A stretch of DNA of 64,000 nt, taken from positions 186,001 to 250,000 of the forward strand of contig CATWVA010000001.1 of NCBI GenBank assembly GCA_958354105.1. Reading direction: 5' to 3'. The translations under genes and the position numbers were made by a program. The notes beneath the pieces were generated by a model. It saw only the letters and a program-made list of their open reading frames with translations. It did not search any database and had not been told where the DNA came from. Origin of the DNA: an uncultured Collinsella sp. GTDB lineage: Bacteria; Actinomycetota; Coriobacteriia; Coriobacteriales; Coriobacteriaceae. Below, in pieces: positions 19,249 through 26,431 of this stretch; position 1 is the stretch's first letter, and the number at the start of each line of letters is the position of its first letter.

Positions 19249-19325
19249 CGAGCAGGCCGCTGGGAATAGCCTGACACGCGCATGCCCATGCAGGCCACCC
19301 CGATGCGGCCCGGAGAGGAGCGCGC

Positions 19326-20744
19326 ATGGCTTACGACGCCAAGAAAATCTACTACCGCTTCGATGACCATCTGAGCCGCCTGGTCTTGGATTATGAGGCG
19401 AGCCGCCAGATTTCGCCCGAAAGCGAAAACCTCTACTACGGCCTGCCGACTGATCCGTACGACGAGGGTCTGTTCGTCGAGCATAACGTCAAGCGCGGCC
19501 TGCGAAACGCCGACGGCTCGGGCGTGGTCGCGGGCCTCACTCGCATCTCGGATGTGCACGGCTACAACAAGGTCGACGGAAAGGTCGTGCCCGATCAGGG
19601 CAAGCTCACGCTTCGCGGCTACAGCATCGAGGATCTGGTCAACAATGCCCAGGCCGAGAATCGCTACGGCTACGAGGAAGTCGCCTATCTGCTTATCACG
19701 GGTTCGCTACCCAACAAGGAAGAGCTCGACGGCTTTTGCGAGCGCCTGGGCGCCTTTAGACATCTGAGCGACGAGTACGTCAAAGAGTTCCCTATGACCA
19801 CGGTGTCGTCGAGCATCATGAACGTGCTCCAGCGCGCCGTGCTGCTGCTCTACGCCTTCGATGCCGAACCAGACGTGATCACGCCCGAGCACGAAATCGA
19901 CGTCGCCATTTCCATGCTCGCACGTCTCCCGCGCATCGCCGCCTTCGCACACATGGCCTCGATCGCCAAGCTTCGCGGCTCCGAGGTTCACGTGCCGCAC
20001 CCCACGCCCGGTCTCTCCACCGCCGAGACCATCCTACAGGTCCTGCGCGGCGGCATGGCATTCACCCGCGATGAGGCGATGCTGCTCGACGTTATGCTCA
20101 TGCTGCATGCCGAGCACGGCGGCGGCAACAACTCCACCTTCGCCTGCCGCGTGCTGTCCTCTTCGGCAACCGACCCGTATTCCGCTTACGCCGCGGCTAT
20201 CGGCTCGCTCAAGGGCCCGCGCCACGGCGGTGCCAATGCCAAGGTCGTGTCTATGCACGAGGACATCCGCGCGCATGTCTCCAACTGGGAGGACGAGGAC
20301 GAGGTTGCAGCCTACCTGGGCAAGATTCTCGACAAGCAGGCCTTCGACGGCACGGGTCTCATCTACGGTATGGGCCACGCCGTCTACACGCTGAGCGACC
20401 CGCGTGCCGAGGTGTGCCGCCGTTACGCGCGCTCACTGGCAGCCAAGAAGGACTTGGGCGAAGAGTTCGCACTCATCGAGCGCATCGAGCGCCTGGCACC
20501 GCAGGTGATGCGCGACCACGGCATGACCAAGCCCATCTGCGCCAACATCGACCTGTACACAGGCTTTATCTACAAGATGCTCGGCGTGCCCGAAACGCTC
20601 TTTACGCCGCTATTCGCCGTCGCCCGCATGGCCGGCTGGTCGGCACACCGCATGGAAGAGCTCTTCTGCGCGCACCGTATCATCCGCCCCGCCTATCGTC
20701 CGGTGATCGAGCCGCTGGAGTACAAGCCGCTCGCCGACCGCTAG
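19326..20744 (+). CDS. gltA: Citrate synthase
   Basis: 472-residue enzyme condensing acetyl-CoA and oxaloacetate to citrate. The catalytic segments are HAEHGGGNNSTF, KGPRHGGANAKV and GMGHAVY (His and neighbouring residues), followed by the typical C-terminal ending RPAYRPVIEPLEYKP. The N-terminus carries an additional 60-residue part as in type I enzymes of Firmicutes and Coriobacteria. A 2-methylcitrate synthase activity cannot be excluded from sequence alone. In an anaerobe without an obvious complete TCA cycle it would supply 2-oxoglutarate for glutamate synthesis. GGAGAGGAG lies before the ATG. A strong terminator follows. Confidence 0.93.
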   Translation: MAYDAKKIYYRFDDHLSRLVLDYEASRQISPESENLYYGLPTDPYDEGLFVEHNVKRGLRNADGSGVVAGLTRISDVHGYNKVDGKVVPDQGKLTLRGYSIEDLVNNAQAENRYGYEEVAYLLITGSLPNKEELDGFCERLGAFRHLSDEYVKEFPMTTVSSSIMNVLQRAVLLLYAFDAEPDVITPEHEIDVAISMLARLPRIAAFAHMASIAKLRGSEVHVPHPTPGLSTAETILQVLRGGMAFTRDEAMLLDVMLMLHAEHGGGNNSTFACRVLSSSATDPYSAYAAAIGSLKGPRHGGANAKVVSMHEDIRAHVSNWEDEDEVAAYLGKILDKQAFDGTGLIYGMGHAVYTLSDPRAEVCRRYARSLAAKKDLGEEFALIERIERLAPQVMRDHGMTKPICANIDLYTGFIYKMLGVPETLFTPLFAVARMAGWSAHRMEELFCAHRIIRPAYRPVIEPLEYKPLADR

Positions 20745-20768
20745 GACGCGGACCGTTATAGAACTCGA

Positions 20769-20805
20769 GCGTGGCCAGGGACCCAAGCCCTCGGCCACGC
20801 TTTTT
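20769..20805 (+). terminator. Intrinsic terminator after citrate synthase
   Basis: GCGTGGCC pairs with GGCCACGC, followed by TTTTT. It lies 24 bases after the stop codon. Confidence 0.9.
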
Positions 20806-20830
20806 ATGCCAGTAGAAAGGACCGCATCAA

Positions 20831-21673
20831 ATGATTGTGTTTTCCGATATGGATGGGACGCTGCTGACGAGCGATAAGCAAATGAGCGATGCCACCTGGG
20901 CGATGCTCGACGAGCTCGCACATCGTGGCATCGAGTTTGTTCCCTGCACGGGACGTCCACTGTCGGGCATCTTTGAGCCCATTCTCGCCCATCCCGCCGT
21001 GCACTACGCGGTCTGTGCCAACGGCGCCAGCGTCTGGCAGCTCGACGAGGATACGCCCACCGACGCCTCGCGCGCCACGTGCATCTTGAGCCGTCCGCTC
21101 GACCGTGGCATTGCCCACCGCATCCATCGCATTGCCGCCGGCCACGATGTGACCTTCGATATCTTCGCGGACGGGCAGTGCTTCCTCCCCCGCTCGCTCT
21201 ACACGCGCCTGGACGAATTCTGCGGCGGCGACCCCCACATCGCGGCTTCGCTCAAGCGCACACGAACACCGATCGACATGAATATCGACAGCAAGATCGA
21301 CGAGGTCGAGACGCTCGAACGCATCGCCATGTACTGGCACGACCCGGCCGATCGCGACGCCATCGCGGCGGAGCTCGACACGCTCGGAGGCATTGAGGTC
21401 ACACGTTCGTACGCCATGAATATCGAGGTCATGGGCGAGGGCGCCACCAAGGGAACGGCCCTCACGTGGCTATGCGAGCACTTGGGCGAGCGTCTCGCCG
21501 ACGCCTGGGCGTTCGGCGACAACATCAACGACATTCCCATGCTGCAGGCAGCAGGCCACGGCATGGCCATGGTCAACGGCGAGCCCGAAGACCGCGACGC
21601 CGCCGACGCCATCACCGAGTTCGACAACGACCACGACGGCGTCGCCCGCACCATCATGGCCGCCCTCGCCTAG
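20831..21673 (+). CDS. HAD superfamily (Cof-type) phosphatase
   Basis: 280 residues. Motif I FSDMDGTLLTS has the nucleophile Asp and general acid Asp; motif II is PCTGRP; motif IV is GDNINDIPML; and the final segment is GHGMAMVNGEPEDRDAADAI. The large alpha/beta cap inserted between motifs II and III is typical of class IIB (Cof) phosphatases, which act on sugar phosphates, phosphonucleotides or cofactors. The substrate is not predictable. AAAGGA lies nine bases before the ATG. The gene is convergent with another Cof-type phosphatase at 21793-22587; the two are different in sequence and probably not recent duplicates. Confidence 0.9.
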   Translation: MIVFSDMDGTLLTSDKQMSDATWAMLDELAHRGIEFVPCTGRPLSGIFEPILAHPAVHYAVCANGASVWQLDEDTPTDASRATCILSRPLDRGIAHRIHRIAAGHDVTFDIFADGQCFLPRSLYTRLDEFCGGDPHIAASLKRTRTPIDMNIDSKIDEVETLERIAMYWHDPADRDAIAAELDTLGGIEVTRSYAMNIEVMGEGATKGTALTWLCEHLGERLADAWAFGDNINDIPMLQAAGHGMAMVNGEPEDRDAADAITEFDNDHDGVARTIMAALA

Positions 21674-21683
21674 TCATTGGCCA

Positions 21684-21787
21684 GTCACTGGGGACGTTCT
21701 TGAATGACTAGTCGTTGGGGACAGTCTTCGCGAAAAAGCTGCAAGGACTGTCCCCCACTGCCGGCAGAAAAGGAACGTCCCCATCTG
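21684..21787. repeat. Nested GGGGAC mosaic palindrome
   Basis: Between two convergent phosphatase genes. Outer arms GGGGACGTTC and GAACGTCCCC enclose inner arms GGGGACAGTC and GACTGTCCCC (10 bp each, perfect). The spacers carry the palindromes GACTAGTC and TGCCGGCA, and partial copies of each palindrome also flank the outer arms. There is no T run or gene. The words recur at 22755-22800 and 24752-24836. Confidence 0.8.
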
Positions 21788-21792
21788 CCGGA

Positions 21793-22587
21793 TTAAGCGA
21801 GACTCTCCAGCACGCGACGGAGCTCCTGCTGGACGGCGTGGTCGCGATTACAACCCACCACGCGATCGGCCACCGCCTTGAGCGCGGGGCGCGCGTTTCC
21901 CATCGCACAGCCCGTACCGACAAAGCGAATGATCTCGTAGTCGTTCATCGAGTCGCCAAACGCCATGACCTCGTCGCGTTCGACGCCATAGTGCTCCATG
22001 AGCTGTGCGATGCCCGAGGCCTTCGACACACCGGGCTGCATGGCATCGATCCACGCGTTGCCCGAAGGCGCAAAAGTAAAGAGCTGACCGAGTTCACGCT
22101 GCAGTACGTAAGCGCTGTCCATAACGGCACCGTCATCGCAAAAGATACTCGCCTTGATGATATTTACGCTGGGATCGGGCAGCTCCCAAATACGCTCGGC
22201 ATTGGGAAGGTCCTTATCGACCTCACGCACGAACTTGCACTCGTCATCGAGCAAGAAGGACTTGGTTCGGTCAAAAAGCGCAAGATGCAGATTGGGAAAC
22301 GTCGCGACGGCTTGGGCGAGCCTTCGAATCGCCAGGTGCGAATACACCTCACGGTCTACCATCTTGCCGTCGGCGAAGACCTGGGCACCGTTAGCGGCGA
22401 CAAAGTCCATCTTGTCGCGAACGGGCGCAAAGAACTCGCACAGGCGATCGTAGCGACGACCTGACGATGCGGCGAAATGCACGCCATGCTCGCGTAGCGC
22501 CAGAATCAGTTCGTAGGTCTCGGGAGGCACCTGGCCGTTTTCGTCAAGCAACGTGCCGTCCATATCGGATGCAATCAGTTTAAACAT
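21793..22587 (-). CDS. HAD superfamily (Cof-type) phosphatase
   Basis: 264 residues with motif I IASDMDGTLLDENG, motif II AASSGRRYDRL, motif IV FGDSMNDYEII and a CAMGNARPALKAVADRVVG ending. It has the same class IIB cap arrangement as the rightward phosphatase nearby but low direct similarity. The substrate is unknown. It follows adenine deaminase on the minus strand at 206 bp. Its ribosome-binding site GGGAG lies within the 3' arm of a 26-bp hairpin (22593-22654) that ends in TTTTC just before the start codon, so expression may be controlled by that structure. Confidence 0.9.
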   Translation of the reverse strand: MFKLIASDMDGTLLDENGQVPPETYELILALREHGVHFAASSGRRYDRLCEFFAPVRDKMDFVAANGAQVFADGKMVDREVYSHLAIRRLAQAVATFPNLHLALFDRTKSFLLDDECKFVREVDKDLPNAERIWELPDPSVNIIKASIFCDDGAVMDSAYVLQRELGQLFTFAPSGNAWIDAMQPGVSKASGIAQLMEHYGVERDEVMAFGDSMNDYEIIRFVGTGCAMGNARPALKAVADRVVGCNRDHAVQQELRRVLESLA

Positions 22588-22592
22588 AGAAA

Positions 22593-22654
22593 AGCTCCCT
22601 TCGGGCTTGTTGGAATCGAACGTGTATCCGATTCCAACGTACCCAAAGGGAGCT
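22593..22654 (-). promoter_or_regulatory. Long leader hairpin covering the ribosome-binding site
   Basis: Arms of 26 bases (22593-22618 and 22629-22654) pair with few mismatches around a 10-base loop. The 3' arm ends CCCGAAGGGAGCT, followed by TTTTCT and the ATG of the phosphatase gene. It could be the terminator of the adenine deaminase transcript, a translation-blocking leader, or both. Confidence 0.6.
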
Positions 22655-22754
22655 CAAATAAGACTCCGCGGGCGTAAACGTTACAAGGACCTGGCAAATA
22701 GCTCACACATGCCAGAGGTCTCACGGTCGCGGCGTCAGGCGACACGCCAAAGAG

Positions 22755-22800
22755 TGTCCCCAACGACTAGTCGTTTAAGAACGTCCCCGATGACTAGTCG
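22755..22800. repeat. GGGGAC mosaic repeat with GACTAGTC words
   Basis: Order of words: gtgtcccca, ACGACTAGTCGT, ttaagaacgtcccc, then ATGACTAGTCG at the end of the adenine deaminase gene. It shares the GACTAGTC word and the GAACGTCCCC word with the repeat at 21684-21787. Confidence 0.65.
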
Positions 22801-24614
22801 GCGTAGGTGAAGGTTGTAACGTCGAACATGCCCTCGGGGCGGATGCGGAGCGTCGGGATCACCGGCAGGGGCAGGAAAATGATGCCCATGATGGGGTCGA
22901 GCGGCGGCTCAATACCCATGGCGCGCGCCTTGACCATAAAGTCGTCGTGCTGCGCGGCAACGTCCTCGGCCGTACCCTCGCTCATAAGGCCACCGAGCGC
23001 CAGCGGAATGCGCGCCACGACCTCGCCGTTGCGCACCAGCACGTGGCCGCCCTGGCCCACGGCCTCAACGGCAGCCATCATATCCGCCGCATTGTCGCCC
23101 ACCACGCACACGTTATGCGAATCGTGGCCGATCGTGGAGGCAATGGCACCACCGGTGATGGTGAAACCGCGCACCCAACCGCGACCGATATGCTTGCCGA
23201 CCAAGCCCAGACCGGCGGGGCCGTCGCCGTCGACACCCTCGACCTGCAACGACACGCCACGGCCATGGCGCTCAATCAGCATAATGCGGCGCAAGTCCTC
23301 GTCAGTCTCGGGGCGAATCATGCCCGTGATAGCCATGCCCGGGATCACATCGATAACGGCCTCGCCCGGCTTAAAGGCATAGTCGAACACATCGAGCGAA
23401 AGCTTCGGCAGCTTAACGGAGGCACGCAGCTCATCGGCAAGGGCCGCAACCTCGGCCATCTCGGGTGCAATCTCGCCCACAAAGGTGCCGTCCTGCGCCA
23501 CCAGGGCACCGGCGGCATATACGCGATGCGGAGCCGTGGCAAACGTCAGATCATTGAGCACCAGCAGGTCGGCACGCTTGCCCGGGGCAATCGCACCGCG
23601 TAGCTCGTACGGGTCGCGGCAGCCGTGATCCAGGCCAAACGCCTCGGCCGTGGAGAGGGACGCCATAGAGATGGCAACCACGGGGTCAATGCCGGCCTCG
23701 ATAGCCACACGGCAGGCGTTGTCGATCATACCGGTCGAAAGCGCGTCGGAGGGAGCACGGTCGTCGGTCGCAAAGCAGCAGCGGCGGGCACGGGCGGGGT
23801 TTTCCAGCAGCATCGGCGACAAGTTGGCCAGGTCATGGCTGCACGTACCCTCGCGCAGCATCACATACATGCCGCGGGACAGCTTGTCGAGTGCCTCCTC
23901 GGGAATCGTCGACTCGTGGTCGGCGATAATGCCCGCCGCGGCATAGGCGTTGAGGTCCTTTCCGGCAACGAGCGGCGCGTGGCCGTCAACCTGCTTGGAC
24001 GGCGTCTGGTTGGCAGCATCGATGCGAGCACAGGTCTCGGGGTCGCCCATAAAGACGCCCGGCAGGTTCATCATCTCACCCAGACCGAAGACATCGCCCG
24101 GATACTCGGCAAAAAACGCCTGCATATCGGCGGCGGTAATGACGGCACCGGCCTGCTCATCGGGCAGCGCGGGCACGCACGAGGGCATCATGTACTTGAT
24201 GGAAATGGGCGCGCGACGGCCGTCCTCGATCATAAAGCGCAGGCCGTCCAGGCCGGAAACGTTGGCAATCTCGTGGCTGTCGGCAATGGCAGTGGTGGTG
24301 CCGCGCGTCGCCGCCATGCGCGCATACTCAGCAGGGCGGATGTTCGAAGATTCGATATGCAAGTGCCCGTCGATAAAACCGGGGGCAAGATAGCGGCCCT
24401 GGCAGTCGATGACTTCAGCCGCCTCGTAGGTGCCAGCAGCGTCATCGCGACCGTCGTAGAGCACGCCGACGATTACGCCATCCTTGACGGCAACGCTACC
24501 GGGCGCCACGCGCTGGCCATATACGTCGACAATCTGCGCATTGGTAAACAGCGTGTCGACGGGCACGCGACCCTCGGCAGCGTCGATCACAGACCTCATG
24601 ACCTCAACGGACAT
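22794..24614 (-). CDS. ade: Adenine deaminase
   Basis: 606-residue amidohydrolase converting adenine to hypoxanthine and ammonia. Metal ligands appear in GFIDGHLHIESS and ADSHEIAN, with further conserved segments IADHEST, GTCSHDL and FATDDRAPSD; the C-terminal portion has GHDSHNVCVVG as in Ade enzymes. The ATG at 24614 (MSVEVMRSVID) has AAAGGAG five bases upstream; longer readings are not supported. The hypoxanthine produced could feed the xanthine dehydrogenase set encoded 20 kb away. It is followed by the phosphatase gene behind the long hairpin. Normal length for the family. Confidence 0.94.
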   Translation of the reverse strand: MSVEVMRSVIDAAEGRVPVDTLFTNAQIVDVYGQRVAPGSVAVKDGVIVGVLYDGRDDAAGTYEAAEVIDCQGRYLAPGFIDGHLHIESSNIRPAEYARMAATRGTTTAIADSHEIANVSGLDGLRFMIEDGRRAPISIKYMMPSCVPALPDEQAGAVITAADMQAFFAEYPGDVFGLGEMMNLPGVFMGDPETCARIDAANQTPSKQVDGHAPLVAGKDLNAYAAAGIIADHESTIPEEALDKLSRGMYVMLREGTCSHDLANLSPMLLENPARARRCCFATDDRAPSDALSTGMIDNACRVAIEAGIDPVVAISMASLSTAEAFGLDHGCRDPYELRGAIAPGKRADLLVLNDLTFATAPHRVYAAGALVAQDGTFVGEIAPEMAEVAALADELRASVKLPKLSLDVFDYAFKPGEAVIDVIPGMAITGMIRPETDEDLRRIMLIERHGRGVSLQVEGVDGDGPAGLGLVGKHIGRGWVRGFTITGGAIASTIGHDSHNVCVVGDNAADMMAAVEAVGQGGHVLVRNGEVVARIPLALGGLMSEGTAEDVAAQHDDFMVKARAMGIEPPLDPIMGIIFLPLPVIPTLRIRPEGMFDVTTFTYAD

Positions 24615-24751
24615 ACATACTCCTTTAACCGTAGAAAAAAGCTGCGGGGCGGACAGACCTTCACCGCAGCAAGTCAATAGCCATTGTATGCCCAAACGAT
24701 GGGTCGGGAATACACCCCCTCCGCTTAACGGCACACGCCGCTTGGCGCGAT

Positions 24752-24836
24752 GGGGACAGGTTGCTTTGTACCAATGACAAGGAGTGTCCCAAAGTGCCGG
24801 CACAAAAGGAACGTCCCCAAGTGCCGCAGAGTGGAT
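24752..24836. repeat. GGGGAC mosaic repeat with TGCCGGCA words
   Basis: Sequence words in order: ggggacaggtt, ttGTACCAATgacaagg, agtgtccc, GTGCCGGCAC, aaaaggaacgtcccc, GTGCCG. The last three match the 3' half of the repeat at 21684-21787; the first matches the pair near 10269 and 10337. There is no gene in this gap (24615-25123). Confidence 0.7.
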
Positions 24837-24889
24837 AATCTCCCACTTTGAACCCCCAAGCAGGCCAAAAACGGAAGATTATCCACTCT
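24828..24889. repeat. Perfect 14-bp inverted repeat
   Basis: AGAGTGGATAATCT (24828-24841) and AGATTATCCACTCT (24876-24889) with a 34-base loop. Twelve bases later a 9-bp pair GCACTCATT/AATGAGTGC (near 24899-24929) flanks ctgtcccc, giving yet another stem with a GTCCCC word in its loop. Confidence 0.75.
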
Positions 24890-24984
24890 CATTCTGTGGG
24901 CACTCATTTAAGTCTGTCCCCAATGAGTGCACCTAACTGCCACCTACAACAACGGAAGCGCCGATGTCTTGGCAACGACAGCGA

Positions 24985-25083
24985 AAACCCGCCAGAGCGA
25001 GCAAGGTGCCTTGAAACAAGGCGGCATTGACCTTCTGGTCATGCCGCCGAAGTTGAAAGGCAGATTGCCGCGCTGGCGGGTTT
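24985..25083 (-). other. Candidate structured RNA element, copy 1
   Basis: Three nested stems: outer AAACCCGCCAG/CTGGCGGGTTT (24985-24995 with 25073-25083), middle GCCTT/AAGGC (25008-25012 with 25057-25061), and an inner hairpin GGCGGCA/TGCCGCC plus GACC/GGTC with a 4-base loop. The strand is inferred: read leftwards the outer stem ends in TTTT. A second copy at 37162-37261 keeps the core words GCCTTGAAA, GACCTT, GGTCATGCC and TTGAAAGGC while both the outer and inner stems differ in sequence yet stay paired. It lies after tyrS. I cannot name the family. Confidence 0.6.
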
Positions 25084-25096
25084 GCAGCGTCGACCG

Positions 25097-25124
25097 GTTA
25101 CGCGGTTTGGTAAAACCGCGTAAC
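25097..25124 (-). terminator. Perfect hairpin after tyrS
   Basis: GTTACGCGGTTT/AAACCGCGTAAC with a 4-base loop; the first base overlaps the last base of the tyrS stop codon. No T run follows, so it may be a 3'-end protector or factor-dependent terminator rather than a classic intrinsic one. Confidence 0.55.
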
Positions 25125-26335
25125 TAAATAAGCTTGAAGCCCTTACGCTTGCCCACGGAGAGGGTGTCGCCCAGTTTGAGGGCGCTGGGATCGATGTTAT
25201 AGCTCTTGGGAGCCACGGCCTTGCCGTTGATCTTGACGCCGCCGCCGTCGATATCGCGACGAGCCTGGCCGGCGCTCGCCGAAAGACCCAAGTCCTTGAG
25301 CAGGCCGGCGAGGTAGATCTGGCCCTCGTCGTTAACAGTCAGCTCAACGTGCTTCTCGGGGAAGTCGGCGAGCTGGCCCTCCTTGAACACGCGGTCGAAC
25401 TCGGCCTGAGCCTCGTCGCCGGCACCGGCGCCGTGGTAGGTGTCGCACAGGTCGCGGCCCAGAGCGCGCTTGAGCTCGTAGGGGTCGGCAGAACCATCGG
25501 CCAGGGCAGCGTCGATCTTGTCGACCTCTGCCGGGGTGAGCGAGCTGGCCAGACGATAGTACTTGCCGATCATCTCATCGGGGATGGACATGGTCTTGCC
25601 GAACATATCCTTGGGGGCGTCGGTCAGGCCGATGTAGTTGCCGTAGGACTTGGACATCTTGCGCACGCCATCGGTGCCCTCGAGCAGCGGCATGGTAAGC
25701 GCGATCTGCGGCTCCATACCCATCTTCTCCATGAGCTCGCGACCAGCGAGCAGGTTGAAGAGCTGGTCGGTGCCGCCCATCTCCACGTCGGCCTTGATCT
25801 GAACGGAGTCGAAGGCCTGCATCACGGGGTACAGGAACTCGTGCAGGGCGATCGGCGTCTGGGACTGGTAGCGCTTGGTAAAGTCATCGCGCTCGAGGAT
25901 GCGGGCGACGGTGAACTTGGAGCACACCTGCAGCAGACCGGCCAGATCCATCGACAGGATCCAGTCGCCGTTGTGCACGATGGTGGTCTTCTCGGGATCC
26001 AGAATCTTCATGGCCTGGCTCACGTAGGTCTCGGCGTTGGCCTCGATCTGCTCCTGCGAAAGCTGCGGGCGGGTGGAATTCTTGCCCGAGGGGTCGCCAA
26101 TCAGCGCAGTACCGTTGCCGATGATGAGGGTGACGTTGTGGCCCAGGTCCTGGAACTGACGCATCTTGCGCAGCGGCACGGCGTGGCCCAAGTGCAGGTC
26201 GGGGCTGGTGGGGTCGACGCCGAGCTTGATGTTGAGGGGCTCGCCCTTCTCAAGCTTCTTGCGAAGGTCGGCCTCGGGGACGATCTGCGCGGCGCCCGAG
26301 GTGATGATACGCATTTGCTCGTCAACAGACAGCAT
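25124..26335 (-). CDS. tyrS: Tyrosyl-tRNA synthetase
   Basis: 403-residue class I synthetase charging tRNA-Tyr. The HIGH-type motif is in DLHLGHAVPL and the second signature is RKMSKSYGNYI. The anticodon region ends in an S4 RNA-binding domain (KDLGLSASAGQARRDIDGGG). The Asp-rich GGTDQLFNLLAGRELM is present. It is of the TyrZ-type subfamily, which is shorter in the N-terminal tail than E. coli TyrS. The ATG at 26335 has AAAGGAGG seven bases upstream; longer readings lack support. No T-box leader was seen in the 96-bp upstream gap. Confidence 0.96.
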   Translation of the reverse strand: MLSVDEQMRIITSGAAQIVPEADLRKKLEKGEPLNIKLGVDPTSPDLHLGHAVPLRKMRQFQDLGHNVTLIIGNGTALIGDPSGKNSTRPQLSQEQIEANAETYVSQAMKILDPEKTTIVHNGDWILSMDLAGLLQVCSKFTVARILERDDFTKRYQSQTPIALHEFLYPVMQAFDSVQIKADVEMGGTDQLFNLLAGRELMEKMGMEPQIALTMPLLEGTDGVRKMSKSYGNYIGLTDAPKDMFGKTMSIPDEMIGKYYRLASSLTPAEVDKIDAALADGSADPYELKRALGRDLCDTYHGAGAGDEAQAEFDRVFKEGQLADFPEKHVELTVNDEGQIYLAGLLKDLGLSASAGQARRDIDGGGVKINGKAVAPKSYNIDPSALKLGDTLSVGKRKGFKLI

Positions 26336-26431
26336 TGGGTATCCTCCTTTTGCTATAGCACCCTCACCGGATACGGCGGTGCTGGAAGTCCATAAACTCT
26401 CATATGATAACAAACTGACGCGACGCGGCAC

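Noticed and set aside
26336..26431. T-box riboswitch upstream of tyrS
   Set aside because: The 96-bp gap is too short for a T-box and lacks its conserved bulge sequence.
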